This document shows, in pieces, positions 1 to 8,556 of a stretch of 42,283 nt of DNA. Positions within the stretch are counted from its first letter, which is position 1, and each line of letters begins with the position of its first letter. The stretch is from an archaeon (GTDB lineage: Archaea; Thermoproteota; Nitrososphaeria; Nitrososphaerales; JACAEJ01): the NCBI GenBank assembly GCA_024256285.1, contig JACGUG010000007.1:1-42283 (forward strand), in the 5' to 3' direction. The notes under the pieces were generated by a model that was not told where the DNA came from, made no database searches, and saw only the letters and a list, made by a program, of their open reading frames with translations. The translations under genes were made by a program, and so were the position numbers.

Positions 1-19
1 ATAGAAAAGTAGCGATAAT

Positions 20-61
20 TAACTTAGTAGGAACACTTTTTAACTTAGTAGGAACACTTTT
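20..61. repeat. Two perfect tandem copies of a 21-bp unit (taacttagtaggaacactttt)
   Basis: Positions 20-40 and 41-61 are identical by direct reading. Confidence 0.9.
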
Positions 62-185
62 TAATAAAGAGATGAGATACCTATCGACTTTTTTAAAGCG
101 AACCACTTGCTGATAGATAACCTTGGCTATTTTAAATTTTTCATCTAATTAGGCTTTAGGATTGCCTCTAGCACAAGATTCTATC

Positions 186-353
186 TTATACGTTTAACCA
201 GTTCTGCCCCGATTTTCTTTCCAGTATGAACCTCTTTATGAACTTCTTTCTATTCCCACTTTTCGGTATAGGAGCGGTCTTAGGTCTCCTCTCCAACTTT
301 GGAGTTGCGCTTCTAACTTTCCCAGCCTTTGTCAGTGATCCGTGAGTAGGCAT
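186..353 (-). CDS. rps30e: Small ribosomal subunit protein eS30 (S30e), 55 aa, absent from the supplied ORF track
   Basis: Reverse-strand translation MPTHGSLTKAGKVRSATPKLERRPKTAPIPKSGNRKKFIKRFILERKSGQNWLNV*. It has the HGSLTKAGKVR...P...RNRKK..KR..L.RK.GQNW pattern typical of archaeal S30e. Confidence 0.9.
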   Translation of the reverse strand: MPTHGSLTKAGKVRSATPKLERRPKTAPIPKSGNRKKFIKRFILERKSGQNWLNV

Positions 354-402
354 TACTCAACACCTTACTATCTATAAAACTACCCAATATATTTTCTTTT
401 CT

Positions 403-1215
403 CTATATCATGGCGACCCTTCCCGAATGATCCCTCTTGAATGAGCCCAATTCATCGATGATTTCTTCAAGTTTTGGAGAATCGAATACAGGGCCGTCTT
501 TGCATACACGATATCTGCCTATACAACAACTACCACAGATCCCTATACCACACTTCATTATCCTCTCAAGGCTGGCTTGAATAGGCACAGAGAATTCTTG
601 AGCAATCTCCAAGACCTTCTTTATCATCAACTCTGGACCACATGTATAGATCATATCTATTTGCCTTTCCTTTAAGATGGGCTCCATGGCATCTGTTGCC
701 AAGCCCTTCGTCCCATAACTGCCATCTTCGGTGGTTATTATGATCTCACTCTTCGTCTTGGAGAGGGTAGCCCTCGCTCTGTCTACGAAGACGAACTCGT
801 CTATCGTCTTCCCCCCTATTATCATATATATTGAAGAAAGGTTTTGGGTTAGAACCTCAGAGAGTGGCATCAGAGGCGCAAGCCCTGTCCCCGCCCCCAC
901 GATCATTACATCTCCGATAATATTTGTGAAATGCTTGCCATAGGGCCCTCTTACGCCCAGAAGGCTCCCAACCTTCATATCGAATAGAGCTGCGGATGCC
1001 TCCCCCACCTTCCTTACAGTAAATCCAGCCAAACCATCGGCCTTTGTCATGGAGATGCTCATGGGGATTTCATCCACTCCTAGTATCCATACCATAACGA
1101 ACTGCCCAGGCTTTGCCTTGGAGCATGGATCGTCTTCAAAGATCAAGGATCGGACAGTCTGAGACTCTTCTCTCACATCCAATACCTTCACAATCCTTGG
1201 CTTATCGGAAACCAT
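403..1215 (-). CDS. pyrK: Dihydroorotate dehydrogenase electron transfer subunit (FAD/[2Fe-2S]); start likely ATG at 1215
   Basis: Ferredoxin-reductase-like fold motifs (GAGTGLAPL) and C-terminal Cys cluster MKCGIGICGSCCIGRYRVCKDGPVF; overlaps pyrD. Confidence 0.88.
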   Translation of the reverse strand: MVSDKPRIVKVLDVREESQTVRSLIFEDDPCSKAKPGQFVMVWILGVDEIPMSISMTKADGLAGFTVRKVGEASAALFDMKVGSLLGVRGPYGKHFTNIIGDVMIVGAGTGLAPLMPLSEVLTQNLSSIYMIIGGKTIDEFVFVDRARATLSKTKSEIIITTEDGSYGTKGLATDAMEPILKERQIDMIYTCGPELMIKKVLEIAQEFSVPIQASLERIMKCGIGICGSCCIGRYRVCKDGPVFDSPKLEEIIDELGSFKRDHSGRVAMI

Positions 1216-2131
1216 GGGCAAGACCAACTATCTCCCTCACACTCCTCTTCCCTTTCACAATAAGATAATCCTTTACGCCCTGTTTTATCTTCTCGAAGAC
1301 ACTTAATCCCTCGTAGGCGATCCCTGTACCTATCTGTATGGCTGTGGCACCTGCCAGAAAGAACTCGATGGCATCCTCCCAGTCGACTACCCCTCCACAA
1401 CCTATTATAGGGATATCTACATTCTGATAGATTTCATAGACACATCTTACAGCTATAGGCTTGATGGCAGGTCCAGATAACCCCCCTATCTTATTCGCCA
1501 GAATCGGTCTGCCAGTTTCTATATCTATGGCCATAGCCCTGAATGTGTTGGCGACTGTAAGGGCGTCTGCGCCAGTATCCTCAGCCAATTTTGCTGTATG
1601 AACTATATCCGTTACGTTAGGGGAAAGCTTTACGAATACAGGCTTTTGGGTCTCTGTTTTCACAGCCTCTATTATCTCTCCAACCAGTTTCGAATCTTGA
1701 CAGACTTCAGCCCCAAAACCTTTCACATGAGGGCAGGATATGTTCAACTCGTAAGCCTTAACCTCTAACTCGTCGAGAAGGGATATCATCTCCCTAAATT
1801 CGAGTGGATCGGCCCCGAAGAGGCTCACTACTAAGGGTAGATCATCTATCTTCGATCGAGACAACTCTTTATGGAACTCTTTTATCCCTGGGTTCGAGAG
1901 CCCTATAGCATTTAAGTACCCACCATAGACCTCTACTATAGTTGGGTTATTGTAGCCCGTGCGTTGCTCATAACCAACGGATTTTGTAACAACAGCTCCT
2001 GCACCAGCTTCAAATACACGCCTTAGAAGGTCTATAGATGTTCCCAAAATGCCAGATGCCAACATCAGCGGACTTTCCATCTTAAGGCTCGATATCTCGA
2101 TGGACAGATCTGGCTCTTGCATTTGACACAC
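1202..2131 (-). CDS. pyrD: Dihydroorotate dehydrogenase (class 1B type catalytic subunit)
   Basis: NPTIVEVYGGYLNAIGLSNPG, ELNISCPHVKGFG, KLSPNVTDI, NKIGGLSGPAIKP and GCGGV motifs; pairs with pyrK. Confidence 0.92.
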   Translation of the reverse strand: MCQMQEPDLSIEISSLKMESPLMLASGILGTSIDLLRRVFEAGAGAVVTKSVGYEQRTGYNNPTIVEVYGGYLNAIGLSNPGIKEFHKELSRSKIDDLPLVVSLFGADPLEFREMISLLDELEVKAYELNISCPHVKGFGAEVCQDSKLVGEIIEAVKTETQKPVFVKLSPNVTDIVHTAKLAEDTGADALTVANTFRAMAIDIETGRPILANKIGGLSGPAIKPIAVRCVYEIYQNVDIPIIGCGGVVDWEDAIEFFLAGATAIQIGTGIAYEGLSVFEKIKQGVKDYLIVKGKRSVREIVGLAHGFR

Positions 2132-2232
2132 TCAATAAGATTCAGATGAAGACTCTTAAGGTTTTGCTTACTTACCTTTTATCAAAAGGATTTTAAGGAG
2201 ATAGTAGGATTTTAAATTGCCGGGTTGGGATT

Positions 2233-2361
2233 GCCGGGATCGTGCTTGAGAAGACTTCTAACACCCCGTCGGCAGAGTGGACGAATGCGCAGGCCTTGAG
2301 ACTATAGAATGAAAGTCTGTGACCCTTCGGGGTCTCGTGGGTTCGAATCCCACTCCCGGCG
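2233..2361 (+). tRNA. tRNA-Ser(UGA), class II with long variable arm and two inferred introns (about 2241-2270 and 2301-2313)
   Basis: Acceptor gccggga(2233-2239)/tcccggc(2354-2360), discriminator G2361; D-arm gcagagtggacgaatgc(2272-2288); anticodon stem caggc(2290-2294)/gtctg(2315-2319) with cttgag; variable stem gaccc-ttcg-gggtc; T-arm gtggg-ttcgaat-cccac. No encoded CCA. Confidence 0.85.
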
Positions 2362-2698
2362 CTATATCAAATGTCAAAGATTTCGAGCTTTCTACATACC
2401 TCTACGTTTTTGTCTTGAACCTTGGCTGATGGAGGTTGTCTGGCCCGTTGTCAAGCCAAGAACCATTGTCGTGCATGGTTAAGGTTATGTCGACGTTCCT
2501 TCTGATGGCATGCTAAAGTGGCCCCACCCCTCATCGTAGCAATCAGCATCTCCAGCAAAGCCTACCACAGTTAGGTTGGAGAGAACACTTCTGCTATGAA
2601 TGTGGGAAGCTGCTGATCCGACTTTTGCCAAGTTCCAAAAGATAAGATCGAAAATTTGAATCTCTTGTAGCGCTAAAACCGATGAAGCAAACGTACAA

Positions 2699-3442
2699 TC
2701 AGTTATCTCGATGTGGCTCTAATTCCACTCTGACTTTTCCCTTTAAAGTAATCTTGTTTTCGATGAACTCAGAATAGTAAGCGTATACCTCAACTCCCTT
2801 CACGGTAGCATCTCGAAGAACTTTTCCAAACTCTGGATCGGTTTCGTCGTTGGGAGCGAAAAAGAGAGCATCGGTTCTTTGAACGATGAAAAGTACACAC
2901 GCCCTATAACCTTCTTTTTTACCCTTCATCAGATCCCTCAAATGCCTCCTTCCCCTTTCAGTCTTGGCGTCAGGAAACAGGGCTACCCCGTCTTTCACCA
3001 GAGTGCAGGACTTTACTTCCAAAAGACATGGCTCCTGCCCGTTGACCAATAGAAAGTCGAATCTTGTGTGCCCATAACTATATTCTGGCTTTATTGTATT
3101 GTATTCTGAAAGTTCTTCTATGTCCCTATTCTTCAAAGCTTCTAAAACCAGTCTGTTGGGCACCCTGGAGTCGACGGACACCGTCTGACCTTTATGGAAA
3201 ACTCCTATGAGATCGTAAGAAGTTCTTCTTTTCTCTCTCAATACCTCTCTAAGAAGAACTTCTTTTCTTGGAGTTAAAAGTTCGTGCATCCTTCCGGGGT
3301 TGGGCAGAAAACTTGGCAAGATCCTATCTTCGACTTTTACGAGGGCTAAGAAACGGTTTGGTCTCTCTTGAAAAAGACCTTTAAGGGTTCTTCCTTCGAT
3401 CTTTATGAAGCTGACCAACGTCTGAATTTCTCCGATGTACAT
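2699..3442 (-). CDS. sfsA: SfsA-family DNA-binding/nuclease-like protein
   Basis: RFLALV...HLPNPGRM-like N-terminus and RFDFLL......CLLEVKSCTLV..GVALFPDAKTERGRRHL motif. Confidence 0.88.
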   Translation of the reverse strand: MYIGEIQTLVSFIKIEGRTLKGLFQERPNRFLALVKVEDRILPSFLPNPGRMHELLTPRKEVLLREVLREKRRTSYDLIGVFHKGQTVSVDSRVPNRLVLEALKNRDIEELSEYNTIKPEYSYGHTRFDFLLVNGQEPCLLEVKSCTLVKDGVALFPDAKTERGRRHLRDLMKGKKEGYRACVLFIVQRTDALFFAPNDETDPEFGKVLRDATVKGVEVYAYYSEFIENKITLKGKVRVELEPHRDN

Positions 3443-3643
3443 AGAAACGATACAGAATTAGGATAAGATTGGACTTTAAGGACTTAAACCTTTCTTTTAG
3501 AGCCTTATGTATGAGACCTTTCCGGTGCATCGCCTTGGACAAGGAATCACGTACAGTCGATACCTGAACTGGTAGCGAGAAGAGAAGGAGCCGAGATTGT
3601 ACAACTTTATATTATATTGCATTTCAGGCATAAATAGAAAGAA

Positions 3644-4327
3644 TTGCAACATCCCCTCTACGAACTTCATGGTCAGAGCTTGGACAAGAATTACAAACTT
3701 CAAATAGATACAAAGCAAAGGCATTACTTCGAGCAGAAGTACTTCGAGCTCTTCATCTTAGACGAGGATGGACGTAAGTTTCATCCACATGTATTCACGG
3801 GTATCTATAGTGCTGGCCGTAAATCATCGGGAATCAAAGGATGGATAGACGGGGATTACTATGAGAAGGTCTCATCTGATAAAGTGACTCTGAATCTTCC
3901 AGAGTTCGGGCTGGATGTCAAGCTCTTCAAGAAGATCGGTGACTTGATCCCCCATGGAGGGAGCCTGATGGTATCTTATGCGATGTTCTGGGGAGAGAGT
4001 GAAGTACATAAGAATACCTCTCGAGCCTTGGACTTGGGGGTGCCACCCATAGCCACTCCTATAGGATATCTGATCTTTCATGCCGGTTGCTGGGCAGGCT
4101 TCAAAGATTGGTATTTTCCAGAGGGAGGGAATGAAGGGCCGAAGAAACTTCAGGGATTCAAACCTCTCAATAGAGAGGATGCTCTTAGAAGGGCTGAAGA
4201 AACGATCAAGTTCCTCAAAGATTTCATCGAGAGAAAGGGAGATCGTTCTGATCTTAAGCTTACTGCTAAAGAAAGATCCAAAGAGATAATAGATGCCTTA
4301 CTGCTCACCTTTATTATTGACGCCTAA
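3644..4327 (+). CDS. Conserved archaeal protein, possibly DUF1122 family
   Basis: Full-length ORF (TTG start) with GGSLMVSY...GVPPIATPIGYLIFHAGCWAGFKDWYFPEGGNEGPKKLQGFKP block recalled from DUF1122-type proteins. Confidence 0.6.
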   Translation: MQHPLYELHGQSLDKNYKLQIDTKQRHYFEQKYFELFILDEDGRKFHPHVFTGIYSAGRKSSGIKGWIDGDYYEKVSSDKVTLNLPEFGLDVKLFKKIGDLIPHGGSLMVSYAMFWGESEVHKNTSRALDLGVPPIATPIGYLIFHAGCWAGFKDWYFPEGGNEGPKKLQGFKPLNREDALRRAEETIKFLKDFIERKGDRSDLKLTAKERSKEIIDALLLTFIIDA

Positions 4328-4338
4328 AATTACAATAA

Positions 4339-4364
4339 TAAATAAATAAATAAATAAATAAATA
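4339..4364. repeat. Tetranucleotide microsatellite (TAAA)6 plus partial unit
   Basis: Direct reading of taaataaataaataaataaataaata. Confidence 0.9.
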
Positions 4365-4457
4365 GGATGGTAATCTTCAAATGATATAGAACCGAATCCT
4401 TGAAATTGAGCCCTAAATTTTTTATACTTCTAACCATACAATATTCAGGCATTTCTC

Positions 4458-5984
4458 ATGAGCGAAATTGAACTAGACGATTTCTTCAAGCCGACCTACA
4501 CTAAAGGACCTGATGGCATACCGTTGTTTAAGATGTTCATAAATGGGGATTGGTTCACTTCTCTCTCAGAGAAGATGATAGATGTAGATACGCCTATAGA
4601 TGGCAGTATCATAGCGAGAGTAGCAAATGCAAGCAAGGAGGATGTTGAGAGGGCGATAGATGCTGCTTATGAAAGCAGGCAGAAGATAAGAGCTGTCCCA
4701 GGCATAGAGCGCATAGAGATCTTTGAGAAGGCCAGTGAGCTTCTTTCAAGATACATGGACGATTTTGTAAGAACATTGATGCTGGAAGCTGGAAAGCCCA
4801 GAAGGGATGCCGAAGGAGAAGTAAGAGCTACGATAGATAGACTCAAGCTTACCATGCAAGAAGCAAGAAAGATATTTGGGGAGTACGTTCCAGGCGACTG
4901 GTCAGACGATGCCACAGGGAAGATAGCCTTGGTTATTCGTGAGCCTGTAGGGGTTGTGGTTGCCATAGCTCCTTTCAACTATCCTCTCTATATAGTATCG
5001 GCGAAGATAATTCCTGCCCTCTTGGCGGGAAACACAGTAGTATCAAAACAGTCGAGCGAGAATCCACTGTCGTTACTCCTCTTCGCAAGGGTCTTGGAAG
5101 AGGCCGGCATACCGAATGGAACTCTAAACGTAGTTACAGGAAGTAGTGCGATAGGTGATCATCTTGTACCTCACGAAAAAGTCAACATGATCAACTTTAC
5201 TGGAAGTACGGAAGTTGGAAGTTGGATCGCTAAGACTGCTGGCCTTAAAAAACTACATCTTGAACTGGGAGGCAAGGGCATGGCTATAGTCCTTGATGAT
5301 GCTGATCTGGACCTTGCAGCCAAAAGATGTGTCGAGGGATCTCTAAAGAACGCTGGGCAGAGGTGTGATGCCATCAGCTCAGTTTTGGTAGTTGAGAGCA
5401 TAATCGACAAATTTGTCGAAAAGGTAATAGAAGTGGTAAAAGATTGGAAGCACGGCGACCCTAGGAATCCATCCACCAAAGTCGGCCCAGTCATAAACAT
5501 TAGAGCAGCTAAGAGGATCCAAGGATTGGTCGACGATGCAAAAGCCAAAGGAGCAAAATTGCTTGTGGGTGGAAGCCATAAAGATTGCTACTTTGAGCCT
5601 ACAGTGCTGTACGATGTACCACTAGAAGCTAGGATTGCATGGGAGGAGACCTTTGGACCAGTCATCACCATCATAAAGATAAAGGATGAGGATGAAGCCA
5701 TAGAGATAGGCAAGAAGTCAAGATATGGGTTGGATTCTTGCGTCTTTACAAATAATTTTTACAAGATGTGGAAGATAGCTAAGAGGTTGGAGACAGGAGA
5801 GGTAACCATAAACGATCTTCCTAGGCATGGCGTGGGCTACTTCCCCTTTGGCGGATCAAAAGAATCTGGCATAGGTCGGGAAGGTATAGGATACAGTATA
5901 GATGAGATGACAAATCTTAAGACTATAGTCTTCAACCTAGAACCTGCAAAGCTTGGAAAGGTTAGAAGAATATATGGGGCTTAA
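4458..5984 (+). CDS. gapN: Aldehyde dehydrogenase, likely non-phosphorylating glyceraldehyde-3-phosphate dehydrogenase (GAPN)
   Basis: ALDH motifs: FTGSTEVG, LELGGKG, NAGQRCDA (catalytic Cys), EETFGPV; overall archaeal GAPN-like architecture. Confidence 0.8.
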   Translation: MSEIELDDFFKPTYTKGPDGIPLFKMFINGDWFTSLSEKMIDVDTPIDGSIIARVANASKEDVERAIDAAYESRQKIRAVPGIERIEIFEKASELLSRYMDDFVRTLMLEAGKPRRDAEGEVRATIDRLKLTMQEARKIFGEYVPGDWSDDATGKIALVIREPVGVVVAIAPFNYPLYIVSAKIIPALLAGNTVVSKQSSENPLSLLLFARVLEEAGIPNGTLNVVTGSSAIGDHLVPHEKVNMINFTGSTEVGSWIAKTAGLKKLHLELGGKGMAIVLDDADLDLAAKRCVEGSLKNAGQRCDAISSVLVVESIIDKFVEKVIEVVKDWKHGDPRNPSTKVGPVINIRAAKRIQGLVDDAKAKGAKLLVGGSHKDCYFEPTVLYDVPLEARIAWEETFGPVITIIKIKDEDEAIEIGKKSRYGLDSCVFTNNFYKMWKIAKRLETGEVTINDLPRHGVGYFPFGGSKESGIGREGIGYSIDEMTNLKTIVFNLEPAKLGKVRRIYGA

Positions 5985-6130
5985 GATAGCTAGCTCAGGA
6001 AAGACAAGCAACCGAACTCCGAACTTAATGGCATTTCTCCTTTTCTTCAACCTTTATTGCCTTTAGACAGTTATATGCATCAAAGTCCCTGAAGATAGGA
6101 AAATTCAAGACTCTGGCAAGAATTTTAAGC

Positions 6131-6379
6131 TTAAGCAACTATCTTATAGATGCTGTCCTTCTCCCTAACTCTCTCTACTACCTTTAGCCCGATCAACTTT
6201 CCAGCCTCTGCAGATTGAACATTTTCATGCTCTATCTGCATCGACTCCACGATCTGCTCGAAGCTCGTTGTACCCCCCTTTATCAGAATCTTATCGCCAA
6301 CCTTTAGAGGTGCCTTCAACTCCACGATTGCAACCTCTATCTTAGGGTAATAATGTAAAACCTCTCCTACTTCTTTCAT
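6131..6379 (-). CDS. Small EF-Tu domain 2-like beta-barrel protein
   Basis: GEVLHYYPKIEVAIVELKAPLKVGDKILIKGGTTSFEQIVESMQIEHENVQSAEAGKLIGLKV resembles translation-factor domain 2 folds. Confidence 0.65.
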   Translation of the reverse strand: MKEVGEVLHYYPKIEVAIVELKAPLKVGDKILIKGGTTSFEQIVESMQIEHENVQSAEAGKLIGLKVVERVREKDSIYKIVA

Positions 6380-6503
6380 CTAGACCTACCTCTACCAACC
6401 TGAGGTATATAAAACTTCATACTATTAATTCCTTTCTTTGGAAGAGCTCAGAGTTATACGGATATCTTTTATAAGGTTCGATGCATGAAATAAATTTATG
6501 TTA

Positions 6504-8174
6504 TCATCCAATTCCTAAAGATTTTGCAAGTCTTATCGCATTCTTTTTATCCTCTTCTGTCAATTTTCCAGCCTGAAATTTCTCGCCAAAGTACAAATAA
6601 TCCGCTATATTTCGTCTATCCCCTATCGTTGTGAAGATCAGCTTTGAATGCTCAAGATCTTTGCTATGAGCAGCGTTCGTCAAGATGATGGCTTGATCTA
6701 TCTTTCCATGCTCTACGATCTCTAGCATATCCTCTATCTCCTGTCTTGTAAGGTGCTCCTTTTTCGCCAGCTTCACACTCACTACGATCTTCTTGCCATC
6801 TTTCTCCTCAAGATAGATGTCTGCTAAGCGGTAGCTCCTTGACCCACTTGGCGTATCGATCCTCTTTGATGCTCCATGGGCATAGAAGATGAAATCTTCC
6901 ATGAATAAGTAGTATCCTAGGTCTCGAATCGCTTTAGTTAGATTGGCCGATACCTCTTCAGGGGTCTTCATATCGGTCCTCAGAATTCTTAGATAATCTT
7001 GGATGGGAATGTGCATGATGCTGTCCCTTAGCTCTGCTGCAGGCCGAATTCTGATTATAGCTTCGACGAAGTGCTCTTCACTCAATCTTCCCCTCCCTTT
7101 AGCAAGCTCCAAGGTCTCTCTCATCAAAGCAAGAATGTCCCGAATTTCACTCATGCCCAGTTCACTATAAGTGTACTTTATGAGGTACTTGAGGGCCTCT
7201 CCATCCTCTTCTGTAATGGTAGCGTTATAGAACTTCAGATACTCTTTGATTATGTCCCAGATTTCTCCAGGATCGTCGGGCTGTGACAAAGAGTACGTGA
7301 ATGGCGCTCTTCGAAGTCGGTCGGCAAGTGAAGGATCGATTTCGCCTATCTCTCTATCTGCTTCTGACCTTAAGATCGTCATCAGGATCACCCCTGGCGG
7401 CTTTTCGTTTATTATGGCTTTCAGCCCCTCCATTAAGGGCTTAGCAGCAGAGATCTCGTCTATTTCTATCAACAAAACTCTGCCAGCGATACACGAGATG
7501 CTGGCAAGCCCCTTTAGTTTGTCCAAGGCTTCATTAAAATCCTTTACCTCCAAAAACCAGCGTAAATTTTCGGATAGTACGTTAAGGGCTGACTCTAATA
7601 CTGCCTTATCGACCAGCCCTGGCAAGGCTCCTTTAAGGAAGGAGAAGTTGGCAGTCCGTCTCTTGTCGATGATGTCTTTAGCTATATCCTTGGGCTTTCT
7701 TCTTAATATCTTATCAAGTATGCCTATCTTTAGTGCTTTCATGGCATGCCTGTCTCCTTCTTCTGCCCTCTCACACAGCCTTAAAAGAAGGCTACTGCGC
7801 AACCCCTGAAAGAAGGCATCGTCTAAGCCTTTAACGATGGCTAAGTAGATGTTCTGGAGGTCCTTTGGCTCGATTCTCGTGAGGTCTACGTAAATACACT
7901 CGAAATCGTCTTTCAGTGTCTCCATGTGAAGGGCAAGATGTGTCTTCCCTGTTCCTAGAGGCCCAACGATGCTCACGATGCTGAAACCTTGCCCCTCTAT
8001 ACGCAAAGTCTCCTTTAACTCACAAATGCAAGCCAAGATCCCATTCCTGACCTCCTTCCACCTTCGACCGCCGAGCACCTTTGCAGCCGTAAGGCTCGGG
8101 GTTGGCACATGAGAGAAGGGATTGATGCTGAGCCCATAAGGGTATTCAGTCATAATCTGTTCTAGTTGGAGCAA
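6504..8174 (-). CDS. P-loop/AAA+ ATPase (Orc1/Cdc6-like layout) with C-terminal PD-(D/E)XK-like domain
   Basis: Walker A GPLGTGKTHLALH, Walker B-like VLLIEIDEIS; C-terminal RLADIYLEEKDGKKIVVSVKLAKKEHL resembles D...(E/S)xK restriction-endonuclease-like core. Confidence 0.7.
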   Translation of the reverse strand: MLQLEQIMTEYPYGLSINPFSHVPTPSLTAAKVLGGRRWKEVRNGILACICELKETLRIEGQGFSIVSIVGPLGTGKTHLALHMETLKDDFECIYVDLTRIEPKDLQNIYLAIVKGLDDAFFQGLRSSLLLRLCERAEEGDRHAMKALKIGILDKILRRKPKDIAKDIIDKRRTANFSFLKGALPGLVDKAVLESALNVLSENLRWFLEVKDFNEALDKLKGLASISCIAGRVLLIEIDEISAAKPLMEGLKAIINEKPPGVILMTILRSEADREIGEIDPSLADRLRRAPFTYSLSQPDDPGEIWDIIKEYLKFYNATITEEDGEALKYLIKYTYSELGMSEIRDILALMRETLELAKGRGRLSEEHFVEAIIRIRPAAELRDSIMHIPIQDYLRILRTDMKTPEEVSANLTKAIRDLGYYLFMEDFIFYAHGASKRIDTPSGSRSYRLADIYLEEKDGKKIVVSVKLAKKEHLTRQEIEDMLEIVEHGKIDQAIILTNAAHSKDLEHSKLIFTTIGDRRNIADYLYFGEKFQAGKLTEEDKKNAIRLAKSLGIG

Positions 8175-8556
8175 CTTGATATGATATTCCCTCAGTTCGC
8201 TTCTAATGTATAAAGCTCAATAAATTTCAACAATTTGGTTAAGTATGAGTTCTCCATAATTTGATTTGTGCTCCCTATCTCTTGAATCAATGAAACTGCT
8301 CTTGCTGATGGTTATGCGTTTCACTTCGCCCTCACGGTCAAATTCATACACCATCTTGAACCTATGGCCATACTTTTGATAGGCTTGGCTACGGCCTTAA
8401 GATGGGAACTAAGATCGGGTTCAAACTCGTGAAAGCCTACCCCAATTATCAAGAGTTGAGGAGCTACCTTCGATGGATGTATCTACGTATCTGTCGTCTA
8501 TCTTAATGAGCGAAGTTTCAGCCAACTCTTGCCATATGTAAAAATAAACGTATCCT

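Noticed and set aside
2219-2225. Upstream gccgggt as the true tRNA 5' end
   Set aside because: Its seventh base mismatches the 3' acceptor (t opposite t), whereas 2233-2239 pairs perfectly and yields a canonical bulge-helix-bulge.
2362-2698. Possible small Zn-ribbon or transposase remnant (CYECGKLL-like translation on + strand)
   Set aside because: Interrupted by stops in all frames I tried and no convincing family match; could be chance.
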